Part shown: positions 17,335-27,067 of the stretch, in pieces
How the letters are laid out: each line of letters opens with the position of its first letter
How positions within the stretch are numbered: the first letter of the stretch is position 1
Source: an uncultured bacterium
GTDB lineage: Bacteria; Actinomycetota; Actinomycetes; S36-B12; CAIYMF01
NCBI GenBank assembly: GCA_903927265.1
Contig: CAIYMF010000271.1
Location: forward strand, 1-33,469
DNA: 33,469 bases
Direction: 5' to 3'
Position numbers and translations under genes: made by a program
The notes under the pieces: model-generated
Seen by the model: only the letters and a program-made list of their open reading frames with translations
What the model was told of the DNA's origin: nothing
The model's database searches: none

Positions 17335-18267
17335 GTGAATGTGTCAGAGCCTGTCGACGGCACGGATGTAGTCGAGGGTTTGCATCTCACGGTCGCCGCC
17401 GTGGCACAACGACTCGGGGTTGCCCCCGCAACTCTGCGCACCTGGGATCGGCGCTACGATCTGGGCCCCTCGGAGCACGTGGCCGGCTCCCATCGGCGCT
17501 ATTCGGCGACCGATGTCGCCCGCTTGGAAACAATGCAACGCCTGTTGCAGCGAGGAGCTGGCCCCGCCGAAGCTGCCCGCCTCGCGCTCGCAGGACTCCA
17601 AGGCTCAAGCGACGCGCTCGACATGCCCGGACCCCCCACCGCGACGGCCGGATCCGTCGCGAGCAAGAGCGTACGCGGTCTTTCGAGGGCGGCGATGGCG
17701 CTGGATTCGGCCGATTGCACGCGCATCATCGAGCAGTCGATGGTGCGCTGCGGAACAGTGAGCACGTGGAACAACCTCGTGGCTCCCTCGCTCGTGGAAG
17801 TCGGGAGGCTGTGGGATTCGAACGGCGGGGGCATTGATGTCGAGCACGTCCTGAGTGAGTCGGTCTTGTCGGTACTGGTACGTCGCATCGCCGCACTCGA
17901 CGCGCCCGCCAATGATCGCTCCGTCTTGATGGCGTGCGCTCCTGAAGAGCAGCACACATTGCCTCTCTTTGCGTTGGCGGCCGCCCTGGCTGAGCGGCGG
18001 GTGGGTTGCCGCATGTTGGGGGCTCGCGTTCCGAGTGAGTCCTTGATCTCCGCCGTGCAGCGCACTGGCCCCGGCGCGGTGGTGCTGTGGTCGCAGAGCG
18101 CTCACACCGCGGCGCAGGTTGATCTCGCCCGGCTGACCGACATGCGCCGGCCAGTGTCTGTCTTTCTCGGCGGACCAGGCTGGGAAATCACTCCTCGCCC
18201 CGGAACTCGCTTGCTGGGGGGCCTTGACGAAGCGGTTGAGGCAATCAGCGCGGCTGTTGTCTTCTAG
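17335..18267 (+). CDS. MerR-family regulator with C-terminal cobalamin-binding-type domain (CarH/LitR-like)
   Basis: The 310-residue product has an N-terminal MerR winged helix (LTVAAVAQRLGVAPATLRTWDRRY at 18-41, then SHRRYSATDVARLETMQRL at 52-70). A disordered linker is followed by a helical bundle at about 115-190 and a Rossmann-like domain at about 195-305. The bundle has Trp160, nine residues, then Glu170-His171, the W-x9-EH cap of adenosylcobalamin photoreceptors. The Rossmann part has EQH with His207, where CarH has its cobalt-ligating histidine. CarH's extra His next to the Trp is Asp here. Light-dependent control by B12 is thus possible but inferred. A CACACT hexamer ends 6 nt before the GTG; GTG at 17341 is an alternative. 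No carotenoid genes are nearby. Confidence 0.8.
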   Translation: MNVSEPVDGTDVVEGLHLTVAAVAQRLGVAPATLRTWDRRYDLGPSEHVAGSHRRYSATDVARLETMQRLLQRGAGPAEAARLALAGLQGSSDALDMPGPPTATAGSVASKSVRGLSRAAMALDSADCTRIIEQSMVRCGTVSTWNNLVAPSLVEVGRLWDSNGGGIDVEHVLSESVLSVLVRRIAALDAPANDRSVLMACAPEEQHTLPLFALAAALAERRVGCRMLGARVPSESLISAVQRTGPGAVVLWSQSAHTAAQVDLARLTDMRRPVSVFLGGPGWEITPRPGTRLLGGLDEAVEAISAAVVF

Positions 18268-18271
18268 CGTC

Positions 18272-19069
18272 ATGGAGAACGCGGTCGCGGATCTGCGGCG
18301 GGAGGTCTTCCATGGGTCCCCGCGGACTGCCGTGGAGATTTCCGAAGGCGTCGACGGGGGCGACGAGGGTCGGTGGTTACGCGGGGTTGCGCTGGGTGCC
18401 CACGGCAGGTACGAGTCAGCCTTGATGATGTTGGCGACGATTCGCCCTGGCTCGCCGTGGTGCTCGCAGTCGCTGTCGACATCGGCAAGTCTGCATCGTC
18501 AGCTGTCGCGGCATACCCAGGCTCGGGTTCTCGACCTCGAGGCCCTGGATGCCGCTGTCAGTGTCGTCGATCGAGCAGAGGCCGAACTCGGGCTGGCTGC
18601 CGATGCCGTGGGGCTCGGTGATCAGGCCGAAGCCCGCAGTCGTTGGGCGCGGGCCGTCAGCGATGCTGAGGGTGACTGGCGGCGTTCGGTGCGATGCTCG
18701 TGGGTTGAAACTGAGATTGCCCTGATGAACTCGGACGGTCACGCCGCACGGACGGCAGCCTCGACTGCGCTAGCCCTGAGCTCCGCTCACCAGGCGCCCC
18801 GACACATGGTCAAGAGCAGGCTCTTCGCTGGCGTCGCCGCCCTTCAAGTGGAGGATCGGATGTCGGCAGCCCGACTCCTGCGGTCAGCGCTAGCTCAGGC
18901 GGTGGACCTTGGCGCCTGGCCGCTGGTGTGGCCGGCAGCGACCGTGTTGGCGCGAATCACCCCCGATTCGGTCGTATTGCAGGCTCAAGCCGCCAGCGTC
19001 GTCACGGCAATCGCATACGGTTTACCGACGGAATGGCGAGCTGACTGGCTCGCCTGCGTTCCTTCCTGA
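18272..19069 (+). CDS. Uncharacterised alpha-helical, TPR-like protein
   Basis: I do not recognise a family. The 265-residue product (MENAVADLRREVFHGSPRTA) is rich in Ala, Leu, Arg and Ser. It looks built from repeated helical pairs, for example AGVAALQVEDRMSAARLLR and DAVGLGDQAEARSRWARAV, resembling tetratricopeptide-type repeats. No signal peptide, membrane segment or catalytic motif is visible. It starts 4 nt after the MerR-type regulator's stop, so the two are probably co-expressed; the frame also extends upstream into that gene. M. tuberculosis has a conserved hypothetical (Rv3415c) next to whiB3, which might be the counterpart, but I cannot compare them here. bldM follows after 141 nt. 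Confidence 0.75.
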   Translation: MENAVADLRREVFHGSPRTAVEISEGVDGGDEGRWLRGVALGAHGRYESALMMLATIRPGSPWCSQSLSTSASLHRQLSRHTQARVLDLEALDAAVSVVDRAEAELGLAADAVGLGDQAEARSRWARAVSDAEGDWRRSVRCSWVETEIALMNSDGHAARTAASTALALSSAHQAPRHMVKSRLFAGVAALQVEDRMSAARLLRSALAQAVDLGAWPLVWPAATVLARITPDSVVLQAQAASVVTAIAYGLPTEWRADWLACVPS

Positions 19070-19210
19070 TTTGAAGCCATGCGGGCGAGTGCGCAAAGTG
19101 GTCGTTCGCGTATGGAACCGGCCAGCAATATTCCCCGTCTCAGTCAAGAACACCCACTCGGGTGCCGATAGTGCAGACATGCAGATGCGTGTCCGGCCGC
19201 AGGAGGCAAA

Positions 19211-19822
19211 ATGACGACGGTTCTGGTGTGCGATGACGCACCTCTGGCACGCGAGGCGGTTCGCCGCGCGGTGGCTGGCCTACCCGGCGTTGAAAGGGTG
19301 ACCGCTGCTGGTAGCGGCGAGGAGGTGCTCGCACGATTCCCGCTTGAGCGCCCCGACCTGGTACTGATGGACGTCCGGATGCCCGGAATCGGTGGAATCG
19401 AGGCCAGTCGACGGCTTATCGGCGCCCACCCCGAAGCCCACATCGTCATGCTCACCATGGGTGAAGACCCCGAAGGTGTGGCACGCGCCGTCTCGGCGGG
19501 TGCCCGTGGCTTCCTTTCAAAGGACGCCAGTCGCGAGGAAGTCGCTACCACCGTCGCGCTCGCTCTCGCCTCACGCTCGCAGTCGACCAATGGTTCGGCG
19601 ACCCGTGCGCGTCCCGCAGGTGCACCTCCTAGCCTGACCGAGCGCGAACTGCAGGTACTCGACGGTATGAGCCGCGGACGTAGCAACGGCGAAATTGGCC
19701 GTGAACTGTTCCTGTCTGAAGACACTGTCAAGACGCACGCGCGCCGCCTGTTCCGCAAACTGGGAGCTGCTGACCGCGCTCAGGCCGTGGCGATGGGCTT
19801 CCGTTGGGGAATGCTGCACTAA
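19211..19822 (+). CDS. bldM: BldM-like NarL/FixJ-family response regulator
   Basis: The 203-residue product has a receiver domain (residues 1-120) with acidic pocket Asp8-Asp9, phosphoacceptor position Asp54 (VLMDVRMPG), Thr81 and Lys103. A LuxR-type DNA-binding domain follows (about 140-200: LTERELQVLDGMSRGRSN, then GRELFLSEDTVKTHARRLF). It matches my memory of Streptomyces BldM almost throughout, including the ending GFRWGMLH, and BldM is likewise next to whiD and close to guaB there. In Streptomyces BldM has no paired kinase and acts as a homodimer or as a heterodimer with WhiI during sporulation. No kinase gene is nearby here either. A clear AGGAGG precedes the ATG by 6 nt. Confidence 0.9.
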   Translation: MTTVLVCDDAPLAREAVRRAVAGLPGVERVTAAGSGEEVLARFPLERPDLVLMDVRMPGIGGIEASRRLIGAHPEAHIVMLTMGEDPEGVARAVSAGARGFLSKDASREEVATTVALALASRSQSTNGSATRARPAGAPPSLTERELQVLDGMSRGRSNGEIGRELFLSEDTVKTHARRLFRKLGAADRAQAVAMGFRWGMLH

Positions 19823-19882
19823 CTTGTGCTGACCTGCGCAGGCCAGCCCAGACCGACGGTCGAGTGAACGGCTGGCCGCCGC

Positions 19883-19888
19883 TACGAT
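19883..19888 (+). promoter_or_regulatory. Possible -10 box for guaB
   Basis: TACGAT fits the TAnnnT pattern in the 93-nt gap between bldM and guaB and would give a leader of about 20 nt. The best partner at 17-nt spacing, TCGAGT (19860-19865), is a poor -35. The assignment is tentative. Confidence 0.35.
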
Positions 19889-19900
19889 GAAGCCTTCTGA

Positions 19901-21442
<1,542 letters not shown>

Positions 21443-21452
21443 CAGGAGCATC

Positions 21453-22580
21453 GTGGCCGACATCGAGATCGGCGGCGCTAAGCGTGGCCGCCTGACCTAC
21501 TCATTCGACGACATCGCGCTCGTCCCGAGTCGACGCACGCGCGACGACGGCAGTGTGTCGCTGTCGTGGCGCGTTGACGCGTACTCATTCGATCACCCGG
21601 TGATTGCTGCTCCGATGGATTCAGTGGTGTCGCCGACTTCGGCTGCCGCCATTGGGGCGCTAGGCGGCCTCGCCGTGTTGAACCTCGAAGGTCTCTGGAC
21701 CCGCTACGCCGATCCGACGTCGCTGATTGAGGAGATTCGTACCCTCGATACGCAGACCGCGAATCGGCGACTCCAGGAGATGTATGCGGCACCGATTGAT
21801 GTCGACCTCATCGGCGAGCGAATCGCTCAAATGCGTGCAGCAGGAGTCACTACGGCCGGTGCGCTGTCACCACAGCGCACGCAGCAGTACTGGAAGGCGG
21901 TCGTTGACGCGGGCGTCGATATCTTCGTTATTCGCGGAACCACGGTTTCCGCAGAGCACGTGGGCGCTGACGAGCACGAGCCTCTCGACCTCAAGCGATT
22001 CATCTACGAACTCGACGTTCCTGTGATCGTCGGAGGCTGCGCCACCTACCAAGGCGCGCTGCACCTGATGCGCACGGGCGCCGCCGGTGTTCTCGTCGGT
22101 TTCGGCGGGGGAGCGTCACACACGACCAGTGCCGTACTGGGTTTGCAGGTTCCCATGGCCAGTGCAGTGGCCGATGTTGCTGCGGCTCGACGCGACTATC
22201 TCGACGAAAGTGGTGGCCGCTACGTGCAGGTCATCGCCGACGGGGCGATGGGTCGAAGTGGTGACCTCGCCAAGGCCATCGCGTGTGGGGCTGACGCCGT
22301 CATGGTCGGATCACCGCTTGCTCGTGCCACGGATGCCCCCGGCGCGGGCACGCACTGGGGATTGGAAGCAACTCACCCGAGCCTGCCTCGTGGCGAAGTG
22401 GTGCGATTTGGCACGGTAGGCACGATCGCCGAAGTGATGCAGGGACCTTCCGAGCGTGCCGACGGCACCATGAACCTGCTGGGTGCCCTCCGTCGCGCAA
22501 TGTCGACCTGTGGCTACCGCGACCTCAAGGAATTCCAGCGAGTCGAGGTCACTGTCGTCGGCACCTCCGCCCAGTCCTGA
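21453..22580 (+). CDS. guaB3: GuaB3-family IMP dehydrogenase-related protein
   Basis: The 375-residue product is an IMPDH/GMP-reductase-family TIM barrel that lacks CBS domains. It begins MADIEIGGAKRGRLTYSFDD and has APMDSVVSP, VIVGGCATYQGAL and VIADGAMGRSGDLAKAI. It ends with the GuaB3-typical TMNLLGALRRAMSTCGY and KEFQRVEV. Where true IMPDH has the GPGSICTTR catalytic loop, this protein has GFGGGASHTTSAVLG, with no cysteine. I recall the same replacement in mycobacterial GuaB3, so this is lineage-typical. Its reaction is unsettled, and IMPDH activity is unlikely without the cysteine. GTG at 21453 follows AGGAG and lies 10 nt after guaB, so the pair is co-transcribed. Confidence 0.92.
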   Translation: MADIEIGGAKRGRLTYSFDDIALVPSRRTRDDGSVSLSWRVDAYSFDHPVIAAPMDSVVSPTSAAAIGALGGLAVLNLEGLWTRYADPTSLIEEIRTLDTQTANRRLQEMYAAPIDVDLIGERIAQMRAAGVTTAGALSPQRTQQYWKAVVDAGVDIFVIRGTTVSAEHVGADEHEPLDLKRFIYELDVPVIVGGCATYQGALHLMRTGAAGVLVGFGGGASHTTSAVLGLQVPMASAVADVAAARRDYLDESGGRYVQVIADGAMGRSGDLAKAIACGADAVMVGSPLARATDAPGAGTHWGLEATHPSLPRGEVVRFGTVGTIAEVMQGPSERADGTMNLLGALRRAMSTCGYRDLKEFQRVEVTVVGTSAQS

Positions 22581-22612
22581 CGTGCTGACTGCTCAGGGTT
22601 AGCGTGGAAGGG
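22577..22612 (+). promoter_or_regulatory. Promoter of glpD, predicted leaderless
   Basis: CTGACG (22577-22582) and TAGCGT (22600-22605) are 17 nt apart, and the -10 ends exactly 6 nt before the GTG of glpD at 22612. Transcription would therefore start at the first base of the start codon. The -35 overlaps the guaB3 stop. Confidence 0.65.
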
Positions 22613-24303
22613 TGAGCGACCGACTCGATCCAGAGGCGCGCTCGCAGTCCGTTGCGGCACTGCGAGCGACCACATCGGCCCGACCGCTTGATGTGTTGGT
22701 GGTGGGTGGCGGTGTTGTGGGATGCGGTGCGGCTCTTGATGCGGTCAGCCGGGGCCTTTCGGTTGGCCTTGTCGAGCGCCGCGACCTCGGAAGTGGAACA
22801 TCAAGTCGGTCGTCACGACTTGCTCACGGTGGTTTGCGTTACCTCGAGCAACGAGAATTCGGCCTCGTGCATGAAGCCTTGACTGAACGTGGTCTGCTCG
22901 TCGATCGCATCTCGCCGCACCTGGTGCGACCCGTTCCTTTTCTGTTCCCCCTGTCGCGTAAGGGCTGGGAGAGACGTTACGTAGGCGCCGGCATTGCGCT
23001 GTACGACTTGTTATCGCGGGTCGGTGCCTACGGCGGCACCATGCCCCGGCCCCGCACCCTCACGGGAGCGGCTGCAGTGCAGATTGCTCCAGGACTCAAC
23101 CCCGACGTGGTCCAAGGTGCCGTGTCGTTCTACGACGCGCAAACCGATGACGTACGGCATACGATCGCGCTGGCGCGTTCGGCAGCTGTGCGTGGGGCAG
23201 CGGTCGCTTCGCGGTGCCAGGTCATTGGCCTACACCGCAACGGTGAGGGGCGCGTTGACGGAGCTCGCGTACGTGACCTGCTTGCCGGTGAAGAGTTCGT
23301 AGTCCATGCACGCGTTGTGCTCGGAGCGGCCGGAGTGTGGAGTGACCAACTCCGCGCGATGGCGGGGGGCGAATCGCAGGGCGAAGTGCGACAAAGCAAG
23401 GGAGTGCACCTCGTCGTGCCTCGCAGCGCCTTCGAGTCAAGCAGTGCGGTGATTGCGCGCACCCCCGCGTCGGTTCTCTTCCTGTTGCCCTGGGGAAACC
23501 ACTGGCTCGTCGGAACCACCGACACGGACGACGATGGCTCACTCGACGAGCCGCAGGTCACCGCTGCCGACGTCACCTACCTCCTTGAGCAGGCGAATCG
23601 CTGGCTTGCTCGTCCGCTCACTCAGGCAGACATCGTGGGTGTTTACGCCGGACTGCGGCCGCTGCTGCAGGTAGGCGACGCCGATGGAGCCACGACGACC
23701 GTGTCGCGTGAGCACGCCGTGCTGCGCCCCGCGGATGGATTTGTGTGTGTGGTCGGTGGTAAGTGGACGACCTATCGAGTAATGGCCGCCGACGTGGTGG
23801 ATGCGGCAGTTGCTGAACTCGTCGCGGTTGACCCTGAACGAAAGGTGCCGCCGTCGATGACCGCCGATATTCCGGTGGTCGGGGCCGCCGGTTTCCATGA
23901 CGCATGGGATGCGCGCGAACTGATCGCGGCTGAATCTGACTTGTCGGTCGCGTCGGTCGAACATCTGCTGCGTCGGCATGGCGACCGAATAGATCGAGTG
24001 CTCAGTTTGATCAGCCAAGACGCCACGCTCGGCCAGCGGTTGCACTCCGATGCCCCGTACTTGCGAGCGGAAGTGGTCATCGCGGTGGCCGATGAAGGGG
24101 CGATGTCGTTGGAGGACACGTTGGTGCGCCGCACGCGGTTGGCCCTGGAAGTTCGTGATGGCGGCGAAGCCGTGGCCGAGGCAACGGCGGGGCTGATGGC
24201 TGCGTGGCTGGGATGGTCGAATTCGGAAGTTGATGGAGCACTTCGCGACTTTCGGGTGTCGAACCGGGCTCGAGCAGCGATGCTAAGACCAGAGGAGGTC
24301 TGA
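22612..24303 (+). CDS. glpD: FAD-dependent glycerol-3-phosphate dehydrogenase
   Basis: GlpD oxidises sn-glycerol-3-phosphate to dihydroxyacetone phosphate at the membrane and passes electrons to quinone. The 563-residue product has the FAD-binding VLVVGGGVVGCGAALDA near residues 29-45 and the GlpD/GlpA signature GTSSRSSRLAHGGLRYLEQ near 62-80. VRPVPFLFPL, SKGVHLVVPRSA near 263 and GTTDTDDD near 303 follow, then VVGGKWTTYRVMA near 380. A C-terminal helical domain follows, as in full-length GlpD proteins. GTG at 22612 has no clear ribosome site and is probably leaderless. One base separates its stop from the next ATG, so the downstream oxidoreductase is in the same unit. Confidence 0.93.
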   Translation: MSDRLDPEARSQSVAALRATTSARPLDVLVVGGGVVGCGAALDAVSRGLSVGLVERRDLGSGTSSRSSRLAHGGLRYLEQREFGLVHEALTERGLLVDRISPHLVRPVPFLFPLSRKGWERRYVGAGIALYDLLSRVGAYGGTMPRPRTLTGAAAVQIAPGLNPDVVQGAVSFYDAQTDDVRHTIALARSAAVRGAAVASRCQVIGLHRNGEGRVDGARVRDLLAGEEFVVHARVVLGAAGVWSDQLRAMAGGESQGEVRQSKGVHLVVPRSAFESSSAVIARTPASVLFLLPWGNHWLVGTTDTDDDGSLDEPQVTAADVTYLLEQANRWLARPLTQADIVGVYAGLRPLLQVGDADGATTTVSREHAVLRPADGFVCVVGGKWTTYRVMAADVVDAAVAELVAVDPERKVPPSMTADIPVVGAAGFHDAWDARELIAAESDLSVASVEHLLRRHGDRIDRVLSLISQDATLGQRLHSDAPYLRAEVVIAVADEGAMSLEDTLVRRTRLALEVRDGGEAVAEATAGLMAAWLGWSNSEVDGALRDFRVSNRARAAMLRPEEV

Positions 24304-24304
24304 C

Positions 24305-26008
24305 ATGGCAACGTTCGATTACGACGTTCTCGTGGTGGGTTCAGGTTTCGGGGGGAGCGTCACGGCGCTTCGCCTCACCGAAAAGGGCTACCGCGTTGGA
24401 GTTATTGAGGCCGGTCGACGGTTCGCAGACGAGGATTTTCCAGCCACCTCATGGCGAATCACTCGATTCCTGTGGGCTCCCAAACTTGGCTTGCGCGGGC
24501 TTCAACGCATTCACGTGCTTCCAGATGTGATTGTGCTGGCCGGGGCTGGCGTTGGCGGAGGAAGTTTGGTGTACGCCAACACTCTCTACGTGCCGCCTGA
24601 GAGCTTCTTCCGCGACCCACAATGGGCCGACATGACTGACTGGGCTGACGAACTCGCGCCCTACTACGACCAAGCGGCGCGGATGCTCGGAGTGGTCGAC
24701 ACGCCGAAGATGACGCCTGCGGACGAGGCGTTCCTCTCGGTGGCGCAGGAGATGGGTGTTGCTGACACCTTCCGTTTGACGCCGGTGGGTGTCTACTACG
24801 GAAGCGGCCCTGGGGTGACGTCACCCGACCCCTTCTTTGGTGGTGTGGGGCCAGAGCGCACCGGATGCACCGACTGTGGCGAGTGCATGACCGGTTGCCG
24901 GCACAATGCAAAAAACACCTTGGTGAAAAATTACCTCGGTCTTGCCGAGCGCGCAGGAACCGTGGTGCATCCGCTGACAACGGTGACCGCCATCCGGCCG
25001 CTGACCTCGGGCGGGTATGAGGTTGACACCGTGACGTCCGGGTCATGGACTGGCAAGACTTCGCGCACGTTCACCGCTGAGCAGGTGGTCGTTGCGGCGG
25101 GCACCTACAACACCCAGAAGTTGCTGCACCGCCAGCGCGATGAGGGCAATCTGCCCAATATCTCGCCGATGCTCGGGCGACTCTCTCGCTCGAATTCCGA
25201 GGCGCTTGTGGGGGCTGTCCGTAGCACGAGTGGGGCTGACTTCACGCGAGGAACTGCCATCACGTCGAGTTTCCACGCTGATGAAAGCACGCATGTCGAG
25301 TCGGTGCGTTATGGCCGCGGTAGCAATCTCATGGGCATGCTCACGACGGTGATGACCGATGCGCAGCCTGGTGTTCCGCGTTGGAAGGTCTGGGCCAAGA
25401 AGGTGGCTTCCGACCCCGTCGAGAGCATGAAGATGCTCAACGTGCGTCGTTGGAGCGAGCGAGGCCTGATCGCGTTGGTGATGCAAAACGTTGACAACTC
25501 GCTCACGGTGTCGAGTGTGAAGTCGCGGCTGCTGGGTTGGCACCTGACCACCGGGCCCGGCGATGGCGACCCGAACCCGGAGTGGATCCCGGCAGGCAAC
25601 GTCACGGCGCGCAAACTGGCCGAAACAGTGGGTGGAGTTGCTGCCGGAAATCTGGGCGACTTGGTGTCGGCGCCGATGACCGCTCATTTCATCGGCGGTG
25701 CGGTGATCGGCTCGACGCCCGAACGTGGAGTCATCGACGGGTACCACCGCGTCTATGGGCATCCGGGGCTGCACGTGGTTGACGGATCGAGTATTACCGC
25801 CAACTTGGGGGTGAACCCCTCGCTCACGATCACGGCGCAGGCCGAGCGTGCGATGGCGTTGTGGCCCAACCGGGGCGACGACGATGCCCGACCGGAATTA
25901 GGGGAGGACTATCAGCGGGTTGCTCCGGTGCCCCCGCAGTCGCCGGTCGTTCCTGCCAATGCGCCAGCGGCACTGAGGTTACCCATTGAGCCGGTCGCTC
26001 GCAGTTGA
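24305..26008 (+). CDS. GMC-family oxidoreductase, ChoD (cholesterol oxidase)-like
   Basis: The 567-residue flavoprotein begins with VLVVGSGFGGSVTALRL (FAD-binding, residues 9-25). It has GAGVGGGSLVYANTLY near 79-94 and a C-terminal HVVDGSSITANLGVNPSLTI segment near 490. These are features of the GMC group that includes actinobacterial ChoD. In M. tuberculosis choD lies just beyond guaB3, the same neighbourhood. Residues 188, 191, 194 and 198 are cysteines in CTDCGECMTGC, a CX2CX2CX3C arrangement like a ferredoxin cluster site. Whether it binds metal is unknown. No signal peptide is visible. The substrate may not be cholesterol; other sterols or alcohols are equally possible. AGGAGG lies 6 nt before the ATG. 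Confidence 0.82.
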   Translation: MATFDYDVLVVGSGFGGSVTALRLTEKGYRVGVIEAGRRFADEDFPATSWRITRFLWAPKLGLRGLQRIHVLPDVIVLAGAGVGGGSLVYANTLYVPPESFFRDPQWADMTDWADELAPYYDQAARMLGVVDTPKMTPADEAFLSVAQEMGVADTFRLTPVGVYYGSGPGVTSPDPFFGGVGPERTGCTDCGECMTGCRHNAKNTLVKNYLGLAERAGTVVHPLTTVTAIRPLTSGGYEVDTVTSGSWTGKTSRTFTAEQVVVAAGTYNTQKLLHRQRDEGNLPNISPMLGRLSRSNSEALVGAVRSTSGADFTRGTAITSSFHADESTHVESVRYGRGSNLMGMLTTVMTDAQPGVPRWKVWAKKVASDPVESMKMLNVRRWSERGLIALVMQNVDNSLTVSSVKSRLLGWHLTTGPGDGDPNPEWIPAGNVTARKLAETVGGVAAGNLGDLVSAPMTAHFIGGAVIGSTPERGVIDGYHRVYGHPGLHVVDGSSITANLGVNPSLTITAQAERAMALWPNRGDDDARPELGEDYQRVAPVPPQSPVVPANAPAALRLPIEPVARS

Positions 26009-26070
26009 AGGTGGCTACGAGCCTCTCTGCGTGACACCCTGTGCATAGGCCCACAACCACGGGAGATCTG

Positions 26071-27036
26071 ATGGCAATCAACGCGAATGACCTCGAACAG
26101 TTCCGAGCGAAGTCAGGCGGTAAGTTCCGGCTCTCCGACCATGAGACTGACTGGCTTCCCCCGCGGGCGAAGGGGATGAAGAAGGCCGAGATGAAGGCCT
26201 TCGCAACCGAACTGCTGTCGGAGAATCTCGCGGACTTAGCCGAGTTGCAAGACCGTCTCTACGCATCCGATACCCACTCGTTGTTGTTGGTATTTCAGGC
26301 GATGGACGCTGCGGGCAAAGACGGCACCATCAAGCACGTGATGAGTGGCATCAATCCGCAAGGCTGTCAGGTCTTTTCGTTCAAGACGCCGAGTAAGGAA
26401 GAGCTTGACCATGACTTCCTGTGGCGCACGACGAAGTCGCTTCCCGAGCGTGGTCGCATCGGCATCTTCAACCGGTCGTACTACGAAGAGGTACTCGTGG
26501 TGCGGGTGCATCCAGGATTCCTGGACGCGCAGCACATTCCCGGGCTCAAGGTCGGCCCTACGTTGTGGAAGCAACGCTACGAGTCGATCAACGATTTTGA
26601 GCAGCACCTCACCCGCAATGGCACCGTGGTGCTCAAGTTCTTCCTCAACGTCTCGCACGAGGAACAGCGACAGCGCTTCCTTGATCGCATCGACGACCCC
26701 ACCAAGAACTGGAAGTTTTCTTCGGCCGACCTGTCCGAGAGTATGAAGTGGGACGAGTACATGAAGGCCTATCAAGAGTGCATTCGTGCCACGTCGACCG
26801 ATGCTGCTCCATGGTGGGTGATTCCTGCTGACCGCAAGTTTGTTGCTCGCTCGCTGGTGTCGGGCATTGTGCGACAGTCACTGGAGGACCTCAAACTCGA
26901 ATACCCCGTGATGCCGCCTGATGAGCAGGCGCGGTTGGCCGACTCGCGTGATCAGTTGGTAGCGGCGATGGAGGCCCAAGGTCAGAGCATCCGTCCGACC
27001 AAGGCGGCCAAGGCACATGCGAAGGGCGCCAACTAA
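26071..27036 (+). CDS. ppk2: Polyphosphate kinase 2 family protein
   Basis: PPK2 enzymes transfer phosphate from polyphosphate to nucleoside mono- or diphosphates. The 321-residue product has Walker A FQAMDAAGKDGTIKHV (Lys83), then SFKTPSKEELDHDFLWR, the lid-region GRIGIFNRSYYEEVLVVRVHP near residue 132, and FFLNVSHEEQRQRF near 190. PWWVIPADRKFVAR near 250 follows. The single-domain length and these motifs fit the class I/III branch; I cannot decide between AMP and ADP as acceptor. The frame extends to GTG at 26041, but ATG at 26071 has GGGAGA upstream and fits the family. The gene stands alone, 62 nt after the GMC oxidoreductase and convergent with the VOC gene. Confidence 0.93.
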   Translation: MAINANDLEQFRAKSGGKFRLSDHETDWLPPRAKGMKKAEMKAFATELLSENLADLAELQDRLYASDTHSLLLVFQAMDAAGKDGTIKHVMSGINPQGCQVFSFKTPSKEELDHDFLWRTTKSLPERGRIGIFNRSYYEEVLVVRVHPGFLDAQHIPGLKVGPTLWKQRYESINDFEQHLTRNGTVVLKFFLNVSHEEQRQRFLDRIDDPTKNWKFSSADLSESMKWDEYMKAYQECIRATSTDAAPWWVIPADRKFVARSLVSGIVRQSLEDLKLEYPVMPPDEQARLADSRDQLVAAMEAQGQSIRPTKAAKAHAKGAN

Positions 27037-27067
27037 CTGGTGGTTCGGGCGGTGCGGAATGGATCGG

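Noticed and set aside
25043-25774. 243-codon minus-strand frame inside the GMC oxidoreductase gene
   Set aside because: Antisense to an intact enzyme with conserved motifs; its own product shows none.
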